Shown one piece after another: positions 6,332-15,000 of a stretch of DNA of 34,555 nt. The translations under genes were made by a program, and so were the position numbers. The notes beneath the pieces were generated by a model. The model made no database searches and was not told where the DNA came from. It saw only the letters and a program-made list of their open reading frames with translations. The stretch comes from an uncultured Muribaculaceae bacterium. Lineage in GTDB: Bacteria; Bacteroidota; Bacteroidia; Bacteroidales; Muribaculaceae. Location: positions 1-34,555 of the forward strand of contig CALUMX010000033.1 of the NCBI GenBank assembly GCA_944321875.1. The letters run 5' to 3'. Numbering within the stretch: the stretch's first letter is position 1; each line of letters begins with the position of its first letter.

Positions 6332-7384
6332 TTATTCCTCCGTCGGAGCTTCCGTCTTCTCCGGATGGTCGTTGCCGAAGAGTTTCGCTTTGATTTTAGC
6401 TTCCAGCTCTTCTGCGAGTTCCGGATTGTCGTCGATGAGACGCTTCACGGCATCGCGGCCTTGGCCGAGTTTCGTACCCTCGTAAGAGAACCATGAACCG
6501 CTCTTTGTGATGATGCCGAGTTCCACACCGAGGTCGATGATTTCACCGCTGTGCGATACGCCTTCGCCGAACGTCATCTCAAATTCCGCTTTCTTGAAAG
6601 GAGGCGCCACCTTGTTCTTGATGACCTTTACCTTCGTCTGGTAGCCGAGGATGTCCTCGCCGTTCTTGATGGCAGAGGAGCGGCGGATGTCGATACGTAC
6701 GGACGCATAGAATTTCAACGCGTTACCGCCCGTTGTCGTTTCGGGAGAACCCCACATTACGCCAATCTTGTCACGCAGCTGGTTGATGAAGATACAAGTG
6801 GTTTTTGTCTTGGAGATGGTTGCCGTCAACTTTCTCAAAGCCTGCGACATGAGTCGGGCTTGCAGACCCATCTGCTTCTCACCCATGACACCCTCGATTT
6901 CGGCCTTCGGAGTCAGAGCGGCAACGGAGTCGATGACGATGATGTCGATAGCGGATGAGCGGATGAGCTGGTCGGCGATTTCAAGTGCCTGTTCACCGTT
7001 GTCCGGCTGTGAAATCCACAGGTTGTTCACGTCGACACCCAGCTTCTCGGCATAGAAGCGGTCGAAGGCGTGCTCGGCGTCGATGATGGCCGCGATGCCG
7101 CCCTGCTTCTGAGCCTGGGCAATGGCAAGGATGGCCAATGTGGTCTTACCGGATGATTCCGGACCGTAGATTTCGATGATACGTCCGCGCGGGTAGCCGC
7201 CTACGCCCAGAGCGTAGTCGAGGCCGATGATGCCCGACGGAATGACTTCAATATTCTCGATGCTTTCATCGCCGAGCTTCATGATTGCTCCGCGGCCATA
7301 GTCCTTCTCGATTTTCGACATGGCGTTCTGCAATGCTTTCAGCTTCTCGCTTGCGATGGCGGCTTTGTCTGTCTTGTTGTCCAT
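6332..7384 (-). CDS. recA: Recombinase RecA
   Basis: A 350-residue DNA-dependent ATPase that forms filaments on single-stranded DNA, drives homologous recombination and stimulates self-cleavage of LexA/CI-type repressors. Visible motifs are: Walker A GPESSGKT (residues 74-81), the catalytic glutamate in D-A-E-H-A (~104), Walker [11 protein letters not shown], and the DNA-binding loop 2 region with [11 protein letters not shown]. An acidic C-terminal tail ends in ...[10 protein letters not shown]. Length and all key positions are normal. It is the last gene of a minus-strand run (S24 repressor, LRR protein, trmB, mrp, bcp, recA). It starts 13 bp after bcp and ends at a good terminator. No Shine-Dalgarno is seen before the ATG, which is usual in this phylum. 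Confidence 0.98.
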   Translation of the reverse strand: MDNKTDKAAIASEKLKALQNAMSKIEKDYGRGAIMKLGDESIENIEVIPSGIIGLDYALGVGGYPRGRIIEIYGPESSGKTTLAILAIAQAQKQGGIAAIIDAEHAFDRFYAEKLGVDVNNLWISQPDNGEQALEIADQLIRSSAIDIIVIDSVAALTPKAEIEGVMGEKQMGLQARLMSQALRKLTATISKTKTTCIFINQLRDKIGVMWGSPETTTGGNALKFYASVRIDIRRSSAIKNGEDILGYQTKVKVIKNKVAPPFKKAEFEMTFGEGVSHSGEIIDLGVELGIITKSGSWFSYEGTKLGQGRDAVKRLIDDNPELAEELEAKIKAKLFGNDHPEKTEAPTEE

Positions 7385-7397
7385 ATAGCGTCTTTTT

Positions 7398-7850
7398 TTA
7401 TTTGTTCAGGTTGAGTATCTGGTTGGCGCTGTCCTTCGTGTTCACTTTCGTGATGATGTCGGTGATGACGCCTTCCGTATCGGTCAGGAACGTGGTGCGG
7501 ACCGTGCCCATGTATTCCCGTCCTGCCATTTTCTTTTTCTGCCATACGCCGAATGCCTCGTTGAGGCGCAGTTCCGTATCGGCAATGAGCGTGAACGGTA
7601 ATTCATGCTTTGCCGCAAACTTGGCATGAGAGGCTGCGCTGTCCTTGCTCACTCCAATCACTTCGAAACCTGCGGCGCGCAGGTCCTCATATCCGTCGCG
7701 CAGGCTACAGGCCTCGGCCGTGCAACCCGGAGTGTTGTCCTTCGGATAGAAATAAATGGCCAGTCGCTTGCCGGCAAAGTCGGCCGCTTTCACTTCGTTG
7801 CCTTCGGCATCGAAGCCCAGCACTTCCGGTATTTTATCGCCTATGTTCAT
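7398..7850 (-). CDS. bcp: Thiol peroxidase Bcp / PrxQ-type peroxiredoxin
   Basis: A 150-residue peroxiredoxin that reduces H2O2 and organic hydroperoxides with thioredoxin-type reductants in the cytoplasm. The peroxidatic Cys is in N-T-P-G-C43-T and the resolving Cys is five residues later (A-E-A-C48), the arrangement of atypical two-Cys PrxQ/Bcp enzymes. Y-P-K-D-N-T-P-G and the later V-R-T-T-F stretch are standard. A longer reading from a non-ATG start at 7874 is possible, but that start lies inside a promoter-like TTTACTTTGC stretch, and the ATG at 7850 (M-N-I-G-D-K) matches the family's usual N-terminus. It lies 73 bp behind mrp and 13 bp ahead of recA, so it is probably co-transcribed with recA. 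Nothing is odd. Confidence 0.93.
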   Translation of the reverse strand: MNIGDKIPEVLGFDAEGNEVKAADFAGKRLAIYFYPKDNTPGCTAEACSLRDGYEDLRAAGFEVIGVSKDSAASHAKFAAKHELPFTLIADTELRLNEAFGVWQKKKMAGREYMGTVRTTFLTDTEGVITDIITKVNTKDSANQILNLNK

Positions 7851-7923
7851 AGTCGTATCTGTTTTGTATTGCAAAGTAAAGAATTTTATGGGCTTGTATT
7901 TTGCCCACTGTTGCTAAAATGAA

Positions 7924-9027
7924 TTAATGTGTTTCCACCTTCTGAGTGGGCGGCAGTTGCTCGTTTCTGCGTTCTGTCGCTTCAACCACCTTACGGGCAA
8001 GCGTCTTGAAGGCCTCGCCGCTCACCGTGTTCTGCAGGGCTGCCGGAACGCCGGAGTCACCGCCGTCGCAGATGCTTGCCACGAGAGGAATCTGAGCGAG
8101 CAGTTCTACGCCCATTGACTCCGCCAGTCGTTTGCCACCGCCGTTGCCGAAGATGAAGTAGCGTTCATCCGGATGCTCGGCCGGCGTAAACCATGACATA
8201 TTCTCGACGATACCGAGAACTGGTACATTCACCTTGTCGCTTGTAAACATGCTGATACCCTTGCGAGCGTCGGCCAGCGCCACTTCCTGAGGCGTGGAGA
8301 CAACGATGGCACCTGTGATGGCGAGTGTCTGCACGAGCGTCAGGTGGATGTCGCTCGTGCCCGGCGGCATATCGATGACGAAATAGTCGAGGTCACCCCA
8401 GTTAGCTTCCCCGATGAGTTGCTTGAGGGCGTTGCTTGCCATTCCGCCGCGCCAGAGCACCGCGCTGTCTTTCTCAACAAGGAAACCGATGGACAGCACC
8501 TTCACGCCGTATTTCTCGACCGGCGCAATCAGGTTGCGTCCGTCAACCTCGTCCATGTAGACCGGCTCGTCCTCCACTCCAAACATTTTCGGAGCCGACG
8601 GCCCGAAGATGTCGGCATCGAGGAGTCCCACCTTATAGCCCAGCTCGGCGAGTGACACGGCCAGGTTGGTGGCAACGGTCGATTTTCCTACGCCGCCTTT
8701 GCCTGACGATACACCGATGATGTTCTTCACGCCCGGCAGCATCTTTTCCGGCTTCTTCACTTCCTGGCGGAATTTTACCGCGATGTTGCCCTTGATTTCA
8801 GCCTTCTCGCTCGCGTAGGTGAGAATGGCCGTTTCGGCTGCCTTCACAACCGATTTGATGAAGGGGTCGGTCGATTTGTCAAAAATCAGAGAGAACGACA
8901 CTTTCATGCCGTCAATGCGTATGTCGTCTTCCACCATTTCATTGGTGACAAGGTCCTTTCCGTTTCCCGGATAGCGCACCGAGCGCAAGGCGTCGAGGAT
9001 GAGCGCAGGATAAAGTCTTTCTTCCAT
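7924..9027 (-). CDS. mrp: Mrp/ApbC-type Fe-S cluster carrier ATPase
   Basis: A 367-residue cytoplasmic P-loop ATPase that delivers iron-sulfur clusters to client proteins. The N-terminal ~85 residues form a MIP18/DUF59-like domain. The deviant Walker A G-K-G-G-V-G-K-S-T spans residues 109-117, and D-A-D-I-F-G-P-S and D-M-P-P-G-T-S-D follow in the expected order. The C-terminal C-x-x-C that bridges the cluster between two Mrp subunits in many bacteria is absent: where it is expected the sequence reads E-N-M-S-W-F-T-P-A-E-H-P-D-E-R. I believe other Bacteroidetes Mrp proteins share this change, so it is probably lineage-wide rather than a lesion. The gene lies 23 bp behind trmB in the recA-ending operon. 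The family assignment is secure; the cluster-binding mode is open. Confidence 0.92.
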   Translation of the reverse strand: MEERLYPALILDALRSVRYPGNGKDLVTNEMVEDDIRIDGMKVSFSLIFDKSTDPFIKSVVKAAETAILTYASEKAEIKGNIAVKFRQEVKKPEKMLPGVKNIIGVSSGKGGVGKSTVATNLAVSLAELGYKVGLLDADIFGPSAPKMFGVEDEPVYMDEVDGRNLIAPVEKYGVKVLSIGFLVEKDSAVLWRGGMASNALKQLIGEANWGDLDYFVIDMPPGTSDIHLTLVQTLAITGAIVVSTPQEVALADARKGISMFTSDKVNVPVLGIVENMSWFTPAEHPDERYFIFGNGGGKRLAESMGVELLAQIPLVASICDGGDSGVPAALQNTVSGEAFKTLARKVVEATERRNEQLPPTQKVETH

Positions 9028-9050
9028 AAGGATATTATGCGTTTAGTTGA

Positions 9051-9812
9051 TTATTCAGAAAATTTAGGGTCGGTCTCGAGGTATCCGCGCGAGAAACTCC
9101 GATAGGTGTCGAACTCGATGTCGATGTCGGGCTCCTTCATCTCCGTAGTTTGGTCGAGGTGCCAGCAGATGTATTTGATGGTCAGTCCGCGGGCGAGCCA
9201 CTGACGCTCGTAGAACGTGCGGATTTCGAGAATGTCGTCGGCGAGCCCCGAATGGTAGAGGTCGTCAGTATTAACAACAACGTCGAAGCCGTTTAGTTTA
9301 ACCATCGCGTCGGTATAGGTGTAGAGGAAGGGGCTGTCGCTCTTGAGGTGGACGAGTCCGCCGTCCTTCAGAATCTTGCGGTACAGGCCGAGGAAGCGGG
9401 TCGAGGTGAGACGCTTGTTGACCTTCTTCATCTGAGGGTCGGGGAACGTAATCCAGATTTCCGATACTTCTCCCGGAGCGAAGAATTCGGCAATCAGTTC
9501 GATGTTGGTACGCAGGAATGCCACGTTGGTCATTCCTTCCTCCACCGACTGCTTGGCGCCGGTCCACATGCGCGCTCCCTTGATGTCGACGCCGATAAAG
9601 TTGCGGTCCTTGAACTTCTTGGCGAGTCCTACGGCATATTCTCCCTTGCCGCAACCCAGTTCGAGCACGATGGGATTGTCGTTCTTGAAAAATTCACTGT
9701 TCCACTTTCCGCGCAGAGGGAATCCCTGTTCTTTCAGTACGGAAAACGGATATTGAAACACGTTGGGAAATGTCTCCATTTCTCCGAATTTCTTCAATTT
9801 ATTCTTGCCCAT
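9051..9812 (-). CDS. trmB: tRNA (guanine-N7-)-methyltransferase
   Basis: A 253-residue SAM-dependent enzyme that makes m7G46 in the variable loop of tRNAs. The SAM-binding motif I is [10 protein letters not shown] (residues 50-59). The family signature F-P-D-P (123-126) is followed by a lysine-rich segment and K-R-L-T-S in place of the more common K-R-R. The length is close to the family norm. It is separated by only three bases from the stop of the LRR gene upstream and by 23 bp from mrp downstream, so it is very probably in one operon with both. No regulatory element is visible at the junctions. Confidence 0.94.
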   Translation of the reverse strand: MGKNKLKKFGEMETFPNVFQYPFSVLKEQGFPLRGKWNSEFFKNDNPIVLELGCGKGEYAVGLAKKFKDRNFIGVDIKGARMWTGAKQSVEEGMTNVAFLRTNIELIAEFFAPGEVSEIWITFPDPQMKKVNKRLTSTRFLGLYRKILKDGGLVHLKSDSPFLYTYTDAMVKLNGFDVVVNTDDLYHSGLADDILEIRTFYERQWLARGLTIKYICWHLDQTTEMKEPDIDIEFDTYRSFSRGYLETDPKFSE

Positions 9813-9815
9813 ATA

Positions 9816-11222
9816 TTATTTTAATCCTATTTTGACGAGTTTGACAGAGTTGTCGGCGAGGCGACAACGTACGATGTAGACCGTGCCGGCGGCGTGTGTC
9901 AAGTCGAAACTGACGATGGAGGCTTCCGGCGTTTTGAGTGAGAGCATGATGCCCGACAGGTCGAAAATGGCGGCTTCGGCAATGAGGACGGAAGAGCGGA
10001 TGGTGACGATACCGTTGTCGGATGTCACGACCAGCGTGCGGTCCTCGATTTCCTCCACGTCGGCCGCATTGAAAAATTCCTGCCATTGCTCCGCATTGTG
10101 GTAGGCAGCGTCGGCGTTCTCGCTGACTTTCAGCGTTACGTTCCGCTTGTCGACACCTTCCCATACGTCGTCGCCGAGTGTCGGCGGAACTTCTGGACGG
10201 GCTTCAAGAATGGCAAGTGCCGTCCATTGGCGCATGGCGCGCGTGCCGATATGGTTGACGGAGGAAGGGATGACAAAGGTCGTCATGGCCGCCCAGTCAG
10301 AGAGGGCATAGTCGCCGATTTCCTTCAGACCCTCCGGCAGTTGGGCATCCTCGACAAGACGGTTGCCCATAAACGTAAAGTCGTTGATACGGGTGAGCCC
10401 TTGAGGCAGCTCAACGCGCTTCATTTTCGTGTTGTAGAAGAAAGCGCCCTCGCCGACCGATTCGACAGTGTCCGGCAGGCTGGCAGTTGCCAGTGACGTG
10501 TTGTCGGCAAAAGCCCATGCTCCGACCACGGTCAGCGACGTGCAGTTGCGCAGGTCGGCAGCCTGAAGGACGCTTCCCATGAAGGCTCCTTCGCCGATGG
10601 CCGTCAGTGACGACGGAAACGGAAATGCCGTGAGTGCCGGGCAACGGTAAAACGCATAGTCGGAAATGCGGATGAGTTTCGGAAATTGCGCGACGGTGGA
10701 GAGGGCTGTGCAGTCGGCAAACGCATACGGGTGGATGACTGTCACGTTGGAGCCTCCCTTTATTTCTTTCAGAGCCGTGCAGCCAAAGAAGGCATGCTCC
10801 TTGATTTCAGCAAGTGCGTTCGGCAATTCGATGCTCGTCAGCTTTGAGCAACCGGCCAGCGCTCCTTCGCCTACCGTTCGGGCAGAGGCCGGGAGTTTGA
10901 CGTTTGTGATGTTGCAGTTGAGCAGGGCGTATGCCGGGAGTTCATCGGATGGGAAATAGGAAATATTGCCCGTAAGAGGTTTCTTTTCGGAAAGTTCGGT
11001 GACGGTCGCGCCACTCAGGTCGAGCGTGACGAGTTTCGGCATTTTCTCACTGATAAACCGGAAGTCGCGCGCATCCATCGTTCCCGTAACGGTGAGCGAC
11101 GTCATTTGTCCGGGATTATCGGCCGACAGTATCTTTTCCAGTTCTCCTGCCACCGATTCCACGGCTTGGGCCGGGAAAGCGAGGGTGACAGCGAGCAGTA
11201 GGGAATATAATCTAAATCTCAT
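9816..11222 (-). CDS. BspA-like leucine-rich repeat surface protein with Por-secretion-type tail
   Basis: A 468-residue exported protein. A signal peptide (basic M-R-F-R, hydrophobic core, P-A-Q-A site near residue 20) precedes an array of BspA-type LRR_5 repeats across ~residues 75-365. The repeats have the form I-G-x-x-A-F-x-x-C-x-x-L-x-x-x-x-L-P-x-x-L (for example around IGEGAFMGS and VGEGAFFYN). The last ~75 residues look like a type A C-terminal sorting domain, with F-D-L-S-G, then Y-I-V-R and a terminal V-K-I-G-L-K. BspA-like proteins typically bind host matrix or other cells. The start at 11222 is preferred over an upstream in-frame start at 11267, because a perfect -7 box lies between them and the signal peptide begins here. 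It is followed after three bases by trmB, an unexpected partner for a surface protein. Confidence 0.85.
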   Translation of the reverse strand: MRFRLYSLLLAVTLAFPAQAVESVAGELEKILSADNPGQMTSLTVTGTMDARDFRFISEKMPKLVTLDLSGATVTELSEKKPLTGNISYFPSDELPAYALLNCNITNVKLPASARTVGEGALAGCSKLTSIELPNALAEIKEHAFFGCTALKEIKGGSNVTVIHPYAFADCTALSTVAQFPKLIRISDYAFYRCPALTAFPFPSSLTAIGEGAFMGSVLQAADLRNCTSLTVVGAWAFADNTSLATASLPDTVESVGEGAFFYNTKMKRVELPQGLTRINDFTFMGNRLVEDAQLPEGLKEIGDYALSDWAAMTTFVIPSSVNHIGTRAMRQWTALAILEARPEVPPTLGDDVWEGVDKRNVTLKVSENADAAYHNAEQWQEFFNAADVEEIEDRTLVVTSDNGIVTIRSSVLIAEAAIFDLSGIMLSLKTPEASIVSFDLTHAAGTVYIVRCRLADNSVKLVKIGLK

Positions 11223-11240
11223 AATTGTTGTTGATATACG

Positions 11241-11248
11241 CAAAGTTA
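11241..11248 (-). promoter_or_regulatory. -7 box of the LRR-trmB-mrp operon
   Basis: TAACTTTG on the minus strand matches TAnnTTTG exactly and lies 18 bases before the LRR start codon. A TTG at 11265-11267 is four bases closer than the ideal -33 spacing. It places a transcription start near 11234, inside the 49-bp gap behind the S24 gene. Confidence 0.5.
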
Positions 11249-11271
11249 CGAAAAAATATTCAGACAACGTG

Positions 11272-11943
11272 TCACATGCGCGTGTCGATGTGGATGATAT
11301 TGTTGACGAAGAACAACTTGCGGATGGCCTGGCGCGGCAGTTCGATGTCGTCGTAGGAAGGGTTGGCGCTGCGGAGTACGATTTGTCCGGAGTCGGGATG
11401 CTTGCGCAGGTATTTCACCATCCGGTAGTCATCGAGCAGTACGACATAGATTTGTCCCCAGTAAAGGATGGAGGTGTCGGTCACCTCGCGTACGGCGATG
11501 TAGTCGCCGTTGTTGATGACAGGCTCCATGCTGTCGCCGCTCACCTTCACGATGCGGCAGTCGGGACTGATGCCCGGCACGTTGACGTAGCCCACGATGC
11601 GGTCGTCGGCAAAAATCATCTCGCGGGATGCCGGTCCGGCAGTGACGTCGATGTCATAGACGGGAATGCCCGCTTCGTGTTCGGAAGCCGTTTCCGCTCC
11701 TACGGTATCGGGCTGTGCGTTTTTGCCGAACGGGAGTCCCTCTCCGTTGGTAAGCCAGCTTTTCGACACTCCGGCGTTGACCACAATTTTATTGATGAGG
11801 CCTTCGCTGATGGGCAGTTTGCCGTTCATCTGCTTGGAAAAGTTGGACACGTCCGTTCCGATTCTTGAGGCGAAGGCGCTTTGGCGCAAGCGCATCTCGC
11901 TCATCAGATATTTGATTCGTGCGATAACGTCTGATTCTATCAT
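11272..11943 (-). CDS. XRE-type S24 (LexA/CI-like) self-cleaving transcriptional repressor
   Basis: A 223-residue cytoplasmic regulator. Residues ~5-65 form a Cro/C1-type helix-turn-helix (around RQSAFASRIGTDVSNFSK). Residues ~95-220 form an S24 peptidase domain with catalytic Ser138 in G-D-S-M and Lys177 in M-V-K-Y. An Ala102-Gly103 bond lies 35 residues before the Ser, almost the spacing of the LexA cleavage site. In this family RecA filaments trigger self-cleavage and derepression. The ATG at 11943 is chosen; the longer reading starts with TTG inside the operator-like palindrome. There are no phage genes nearby, so this is probably a host-owned regulator. It lies 49 bp ahead of the LRR gene in the run that ends with recA. 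The targets are unknown, but the palindrome over its own upstream region suggests autoregulation. Confidence 0.88.
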   Translation of the reverse strand: MIESDVIARIKYLMSEMRLRQSAFASRIGTDVSNFSKQMNGKLPISEGLINKIVVNAGVSKSWLTNGEGLPFGKNAQPDTVGAETASEHEAGIPVYDIDVTAGPASREMIFADDRIVGYVNVPGISPDCRIVKVSGDSMEPVINNGDYIAVREVTDTSILYWGQIYVVLLDDYRMVKYLRKHPDSGQIVLRSANPSYDDIELPRQAIRKLFFVNNIIHIDTRM

Positions 11944-11958
11944 ACCAATAAATTTTGC

Positions 11959-11986
11959 GCAATTTACCAATTAAATGGCAAATTGC
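11959..11986. promoter_or_regulatory. 28-bp near-perfect palindrome, probable S24 repressor operator
   Basis: The 28 bases starting GCAATTT and ending AAATTGC agree with their own reverse complement at 24 of 28 positions, with inner arms CCA/TGG. The palindrome begins 15 bases upstream of the repressor's ATG, where an autoregulatory operator would sit. Related half-sites (TTTACCAAT or TACCAATAAA) recur at 11944-11953 and 12024-12034. Confidence 0.6.
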
Positions 11987-12033
11987 AAATAAATAATAGG
12001 TAAAAAACTCTGTATTTAATGCTTTTTACCAAT

Positions 12034-12064
12034 AAAAAGACCTCCTGCGTTGAGGCAGGAGGTC
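12034..12064 (-). terminator. Terminator of the first adhesin-like gene
   Basis: On the minus strand the perfect 10-bp stem GACCTCCTGC/GCAGGAGGTC (arms 12055-12064 and 12039-12048), with a 6-base loop, is followed by five T (12034-12038). It lies 27 bases behind the stop codon. Confidence 0.85.
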
Positions 12065-12090
12065 GGAATCAAGGATTTTAAGTCTATTCT

Positions 12091-15000
12091 TTATTCGATG
12101 ACGAGCTTCTTGGAAGCGATGCCGTTGGCTGTCGTTACTTTCAGAACGTAAACACCGTCAACGAGTGAGGTTACGTCGGTCGTGCGGTTGCCGGAAGCCT
12201 CCATCACCTTCACACCTGCCACGTTGAAGAGTTCAGCGTGCTGGTAGTTGCCTTCGATGTAGAGGATGCCGTTTGCCACATAAGCGTCGATACCTTCTGT
12301 CTGGATGGCATTGACTGAACCTCCGCCATCACCGAATTCGATTTCGAGCTTTTCTGACTTACCGGTAGCGAATACCTGAACGATGGCTGCCGTGTGATTG
12401 CCGGCAGGAACATTCTCAAAGGTATATTTATTGTCGGTAGTCTCAGCGACCATTTTGCCGTCGAGGTAAACCTCGTACTTCTCAACGTTTACAGGAGCAT
12501 ACTCGCAACCTGTCTTCTGACCGTCAACACCGATGAATACGTCATCGACGAGAAGGAGGAAGTTGTTGAACGACTGGCTGTTGAGGACCACATACTTAGC
12601 GTCGGCCGGGATGTCGTACTCATACTTCGTGTATTCAAGAGGTACATAGAAGCTTTCTTCCTCGAACCATTTGAAGCTGTCGATTTCCGGAGTAGTTGTT
12701 GAGTATCCGACTCTGATACGTTCGCGGTAACCTGTCTCTTCCGTGTAAGTGCGTGCCCAGAAGCTGAACTTGAAGTCTTTGTACGGCTTGAGAAGCGGAG
12801 AGATGAAGTAGTCGTCGCTCTCGTTGATGACTACACCTGCCTCGCTTGTAGTCTCCATCGCTGCGAAGAAACCGAGGTTGCGGACGCCTGAATAAGCCGT
12901 GTTGATGCCGAGCGGCGGAGTCGTAGTGCGTGAGTTGAAGAGGATGGCCGCCATCGTCGCGCGCATGTTCGGGAAGGTTGTTGCACCGAATCCCCAAGTC
13001 GGAATACCGTCATTGTCGATGTATTGCCAGCCGAACTTGCCTGTCGGGTTGATGGTGAAATCCTGATACTCGTTGCCTTCGAAGTCGTCGAAGATATTCG
13101 GCTGTACGTTCCATACGAGGTCCCATGTCTCCGGATTCTCGGTAGCGAGGATGTCAATGTTCTGTGCGATGTCGAATTTCTGAGTGAGTGTATAGTTGAG
13201 AGTAAATTCTCTTTCCTCACCCTCAAATTTCACGTTGCGCTCGCGGATGTTCTCGAAGCCGTTGAGTTGGATAGTCACAACGTATACGTCTTTTCTTACA
13301 TCGTTGAAGATTGCCTTGTTGTCAACAACGGTTCCTGTGTATTCGTTGTCAGCGCTTGCAAGGCTGACGAGTGCGCCGTTGGCGTGCTCCTTGGCGGAGT
13401 TGGCTGTCACGTTGACGATGACCGTCGTTTTCATGTTGACGTCAACCACGCTTGAGAAGGATGCCTCTGACGTGAGGTTGTCGACCGGATAGAAGGCCTT
13501 TACGGCATAGACATACTGTCCGCTTGCGGCTTTGTTGTCGACAGCAACCAGTTCTTTTTGCGGGCCGGCAACCTGAGTCCATGTCGATTCGTCGTCCATT
13601 GAAGCCTGGTCGGCCTTTACTCGCCATACATTGTATTCAACATCCGGTTGTGTCGCATCTTCCGGCTCGATGTTCTCGCATACGGCGCGGAGCAGGAAGC
13701 AGCGTGACGGGTTGGATGTCTCGTCCATGTAGCGGTAGTCGTAGGTTGCGGTATAGTTGATGTTGAAGCATTGGGTATATTGGTTCTCTTCCCACTTGTT
13801 GTTCTTACCGTTGTCGTAGGCGATACCGAACATACCGTCAGCACTCAGGGCTACGAAGAAACCGTTCTCAGCGACAACGTCAACCGGAATGCGGTAAGTG
13901 TTCCATTCATTGTGGACAGTAGGCACGTTCTTGGCGCTGTAGAGCATCTTGTCGGTCGGTTTGCCATTTTCGTCGAGGTCGAATACGTAGATATGGATTT
14001 TATCAACGCCGTCCATTACCGGCATCGTCATCCACTTCACTTCGCGGACAACACCCGGCTGGCGGTAGATAGAGCCGAGTACCGTAAATTCGTCAGGAGC
14101 AGGGTAGCCCATGAGGTCGGCCGGAGTACCGTTGTCGTATGACATCTCACGGATAGTGGCAGGACATAACCAGTCGATGGTTGTTCCGTCTGTAGTGTTG
14201 TAGTTGGCATTGACATAGAACGGAGCGATGTTGTCGTATTTCATGGTGAAGTCTAGCTGGGTGTTCTCACCGAGTGTCACTTCTTGAGAGATGTTGACAA
14301 AGTTGTTTTTCAGTATGGTGAGCTGGTAAGTTCCCTCATAGACATTCTCCAATGTATAGGCTGCATTGTCGGATACTGCCTCAAAAGGAGCGTAGCCGGA
14401 AAGGATGACTTTCGCGCCGGTAATCGGATTGCCCTTAGAGTCGGTAATGTTGCCGCTCAGCGTGTAGGTCGGCAGCTTGGTCAGCTCAAAGTCACAGACT
14501 GACTCCTCGCGGATGGCAACTTCGATTTCCTGTTGTGCCGGACGGTAGCCGACAGCGTTGACAGAGGCGGTGTAAGAGCCTGCAGTTACGTTTTCGATAA
14601 CGTATTCACCGGTAGCGGAAGTGACGCCGGAGAAATCGCCTACATTGACGGTAATGCCTTCCAACGGCTGGCCGTCGCAAGTAACCTTACCTTTCACGAT
14701 ACCTTCGTTGACTGCATGCCAAACGAAATTGTTGAGGTGAACACCGTAGCCGCTGTAGGTCGTCTTCGGTGATGCATATCGGATAGCAACATAGTAATTG
14801 CCTTCCTCTTCTACGATAGGAAGCGTTTCGACAACGGAAACAGGCGTGTAGTAAGCGCCCTTTGCGTCGATTTGCTTGAAGAGCTGGAGTTCTTCAGGAT
14901 TGGATGACTGGCCGAACCAGATTTCCAGTTTTTCAGTCGGATAGTAGGCTGTGTAAACCTCGAAGCTGATTTCAGATTCCTGTCCTGCGGAAAGTTTTAC

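Noticed and set aside
9816..11222. LRR coding repeats as a possible CRISPR or tandem DNA repeat
   Set aside because: Repeats are degenerate at DNA level and kept only at protein level; spacing follows the LRR unit.
11272..11943. Prophage suspected because of the CI-like repressor
   Set aside because: No integrase, att-like repeats, structural or lysis genes on either side.
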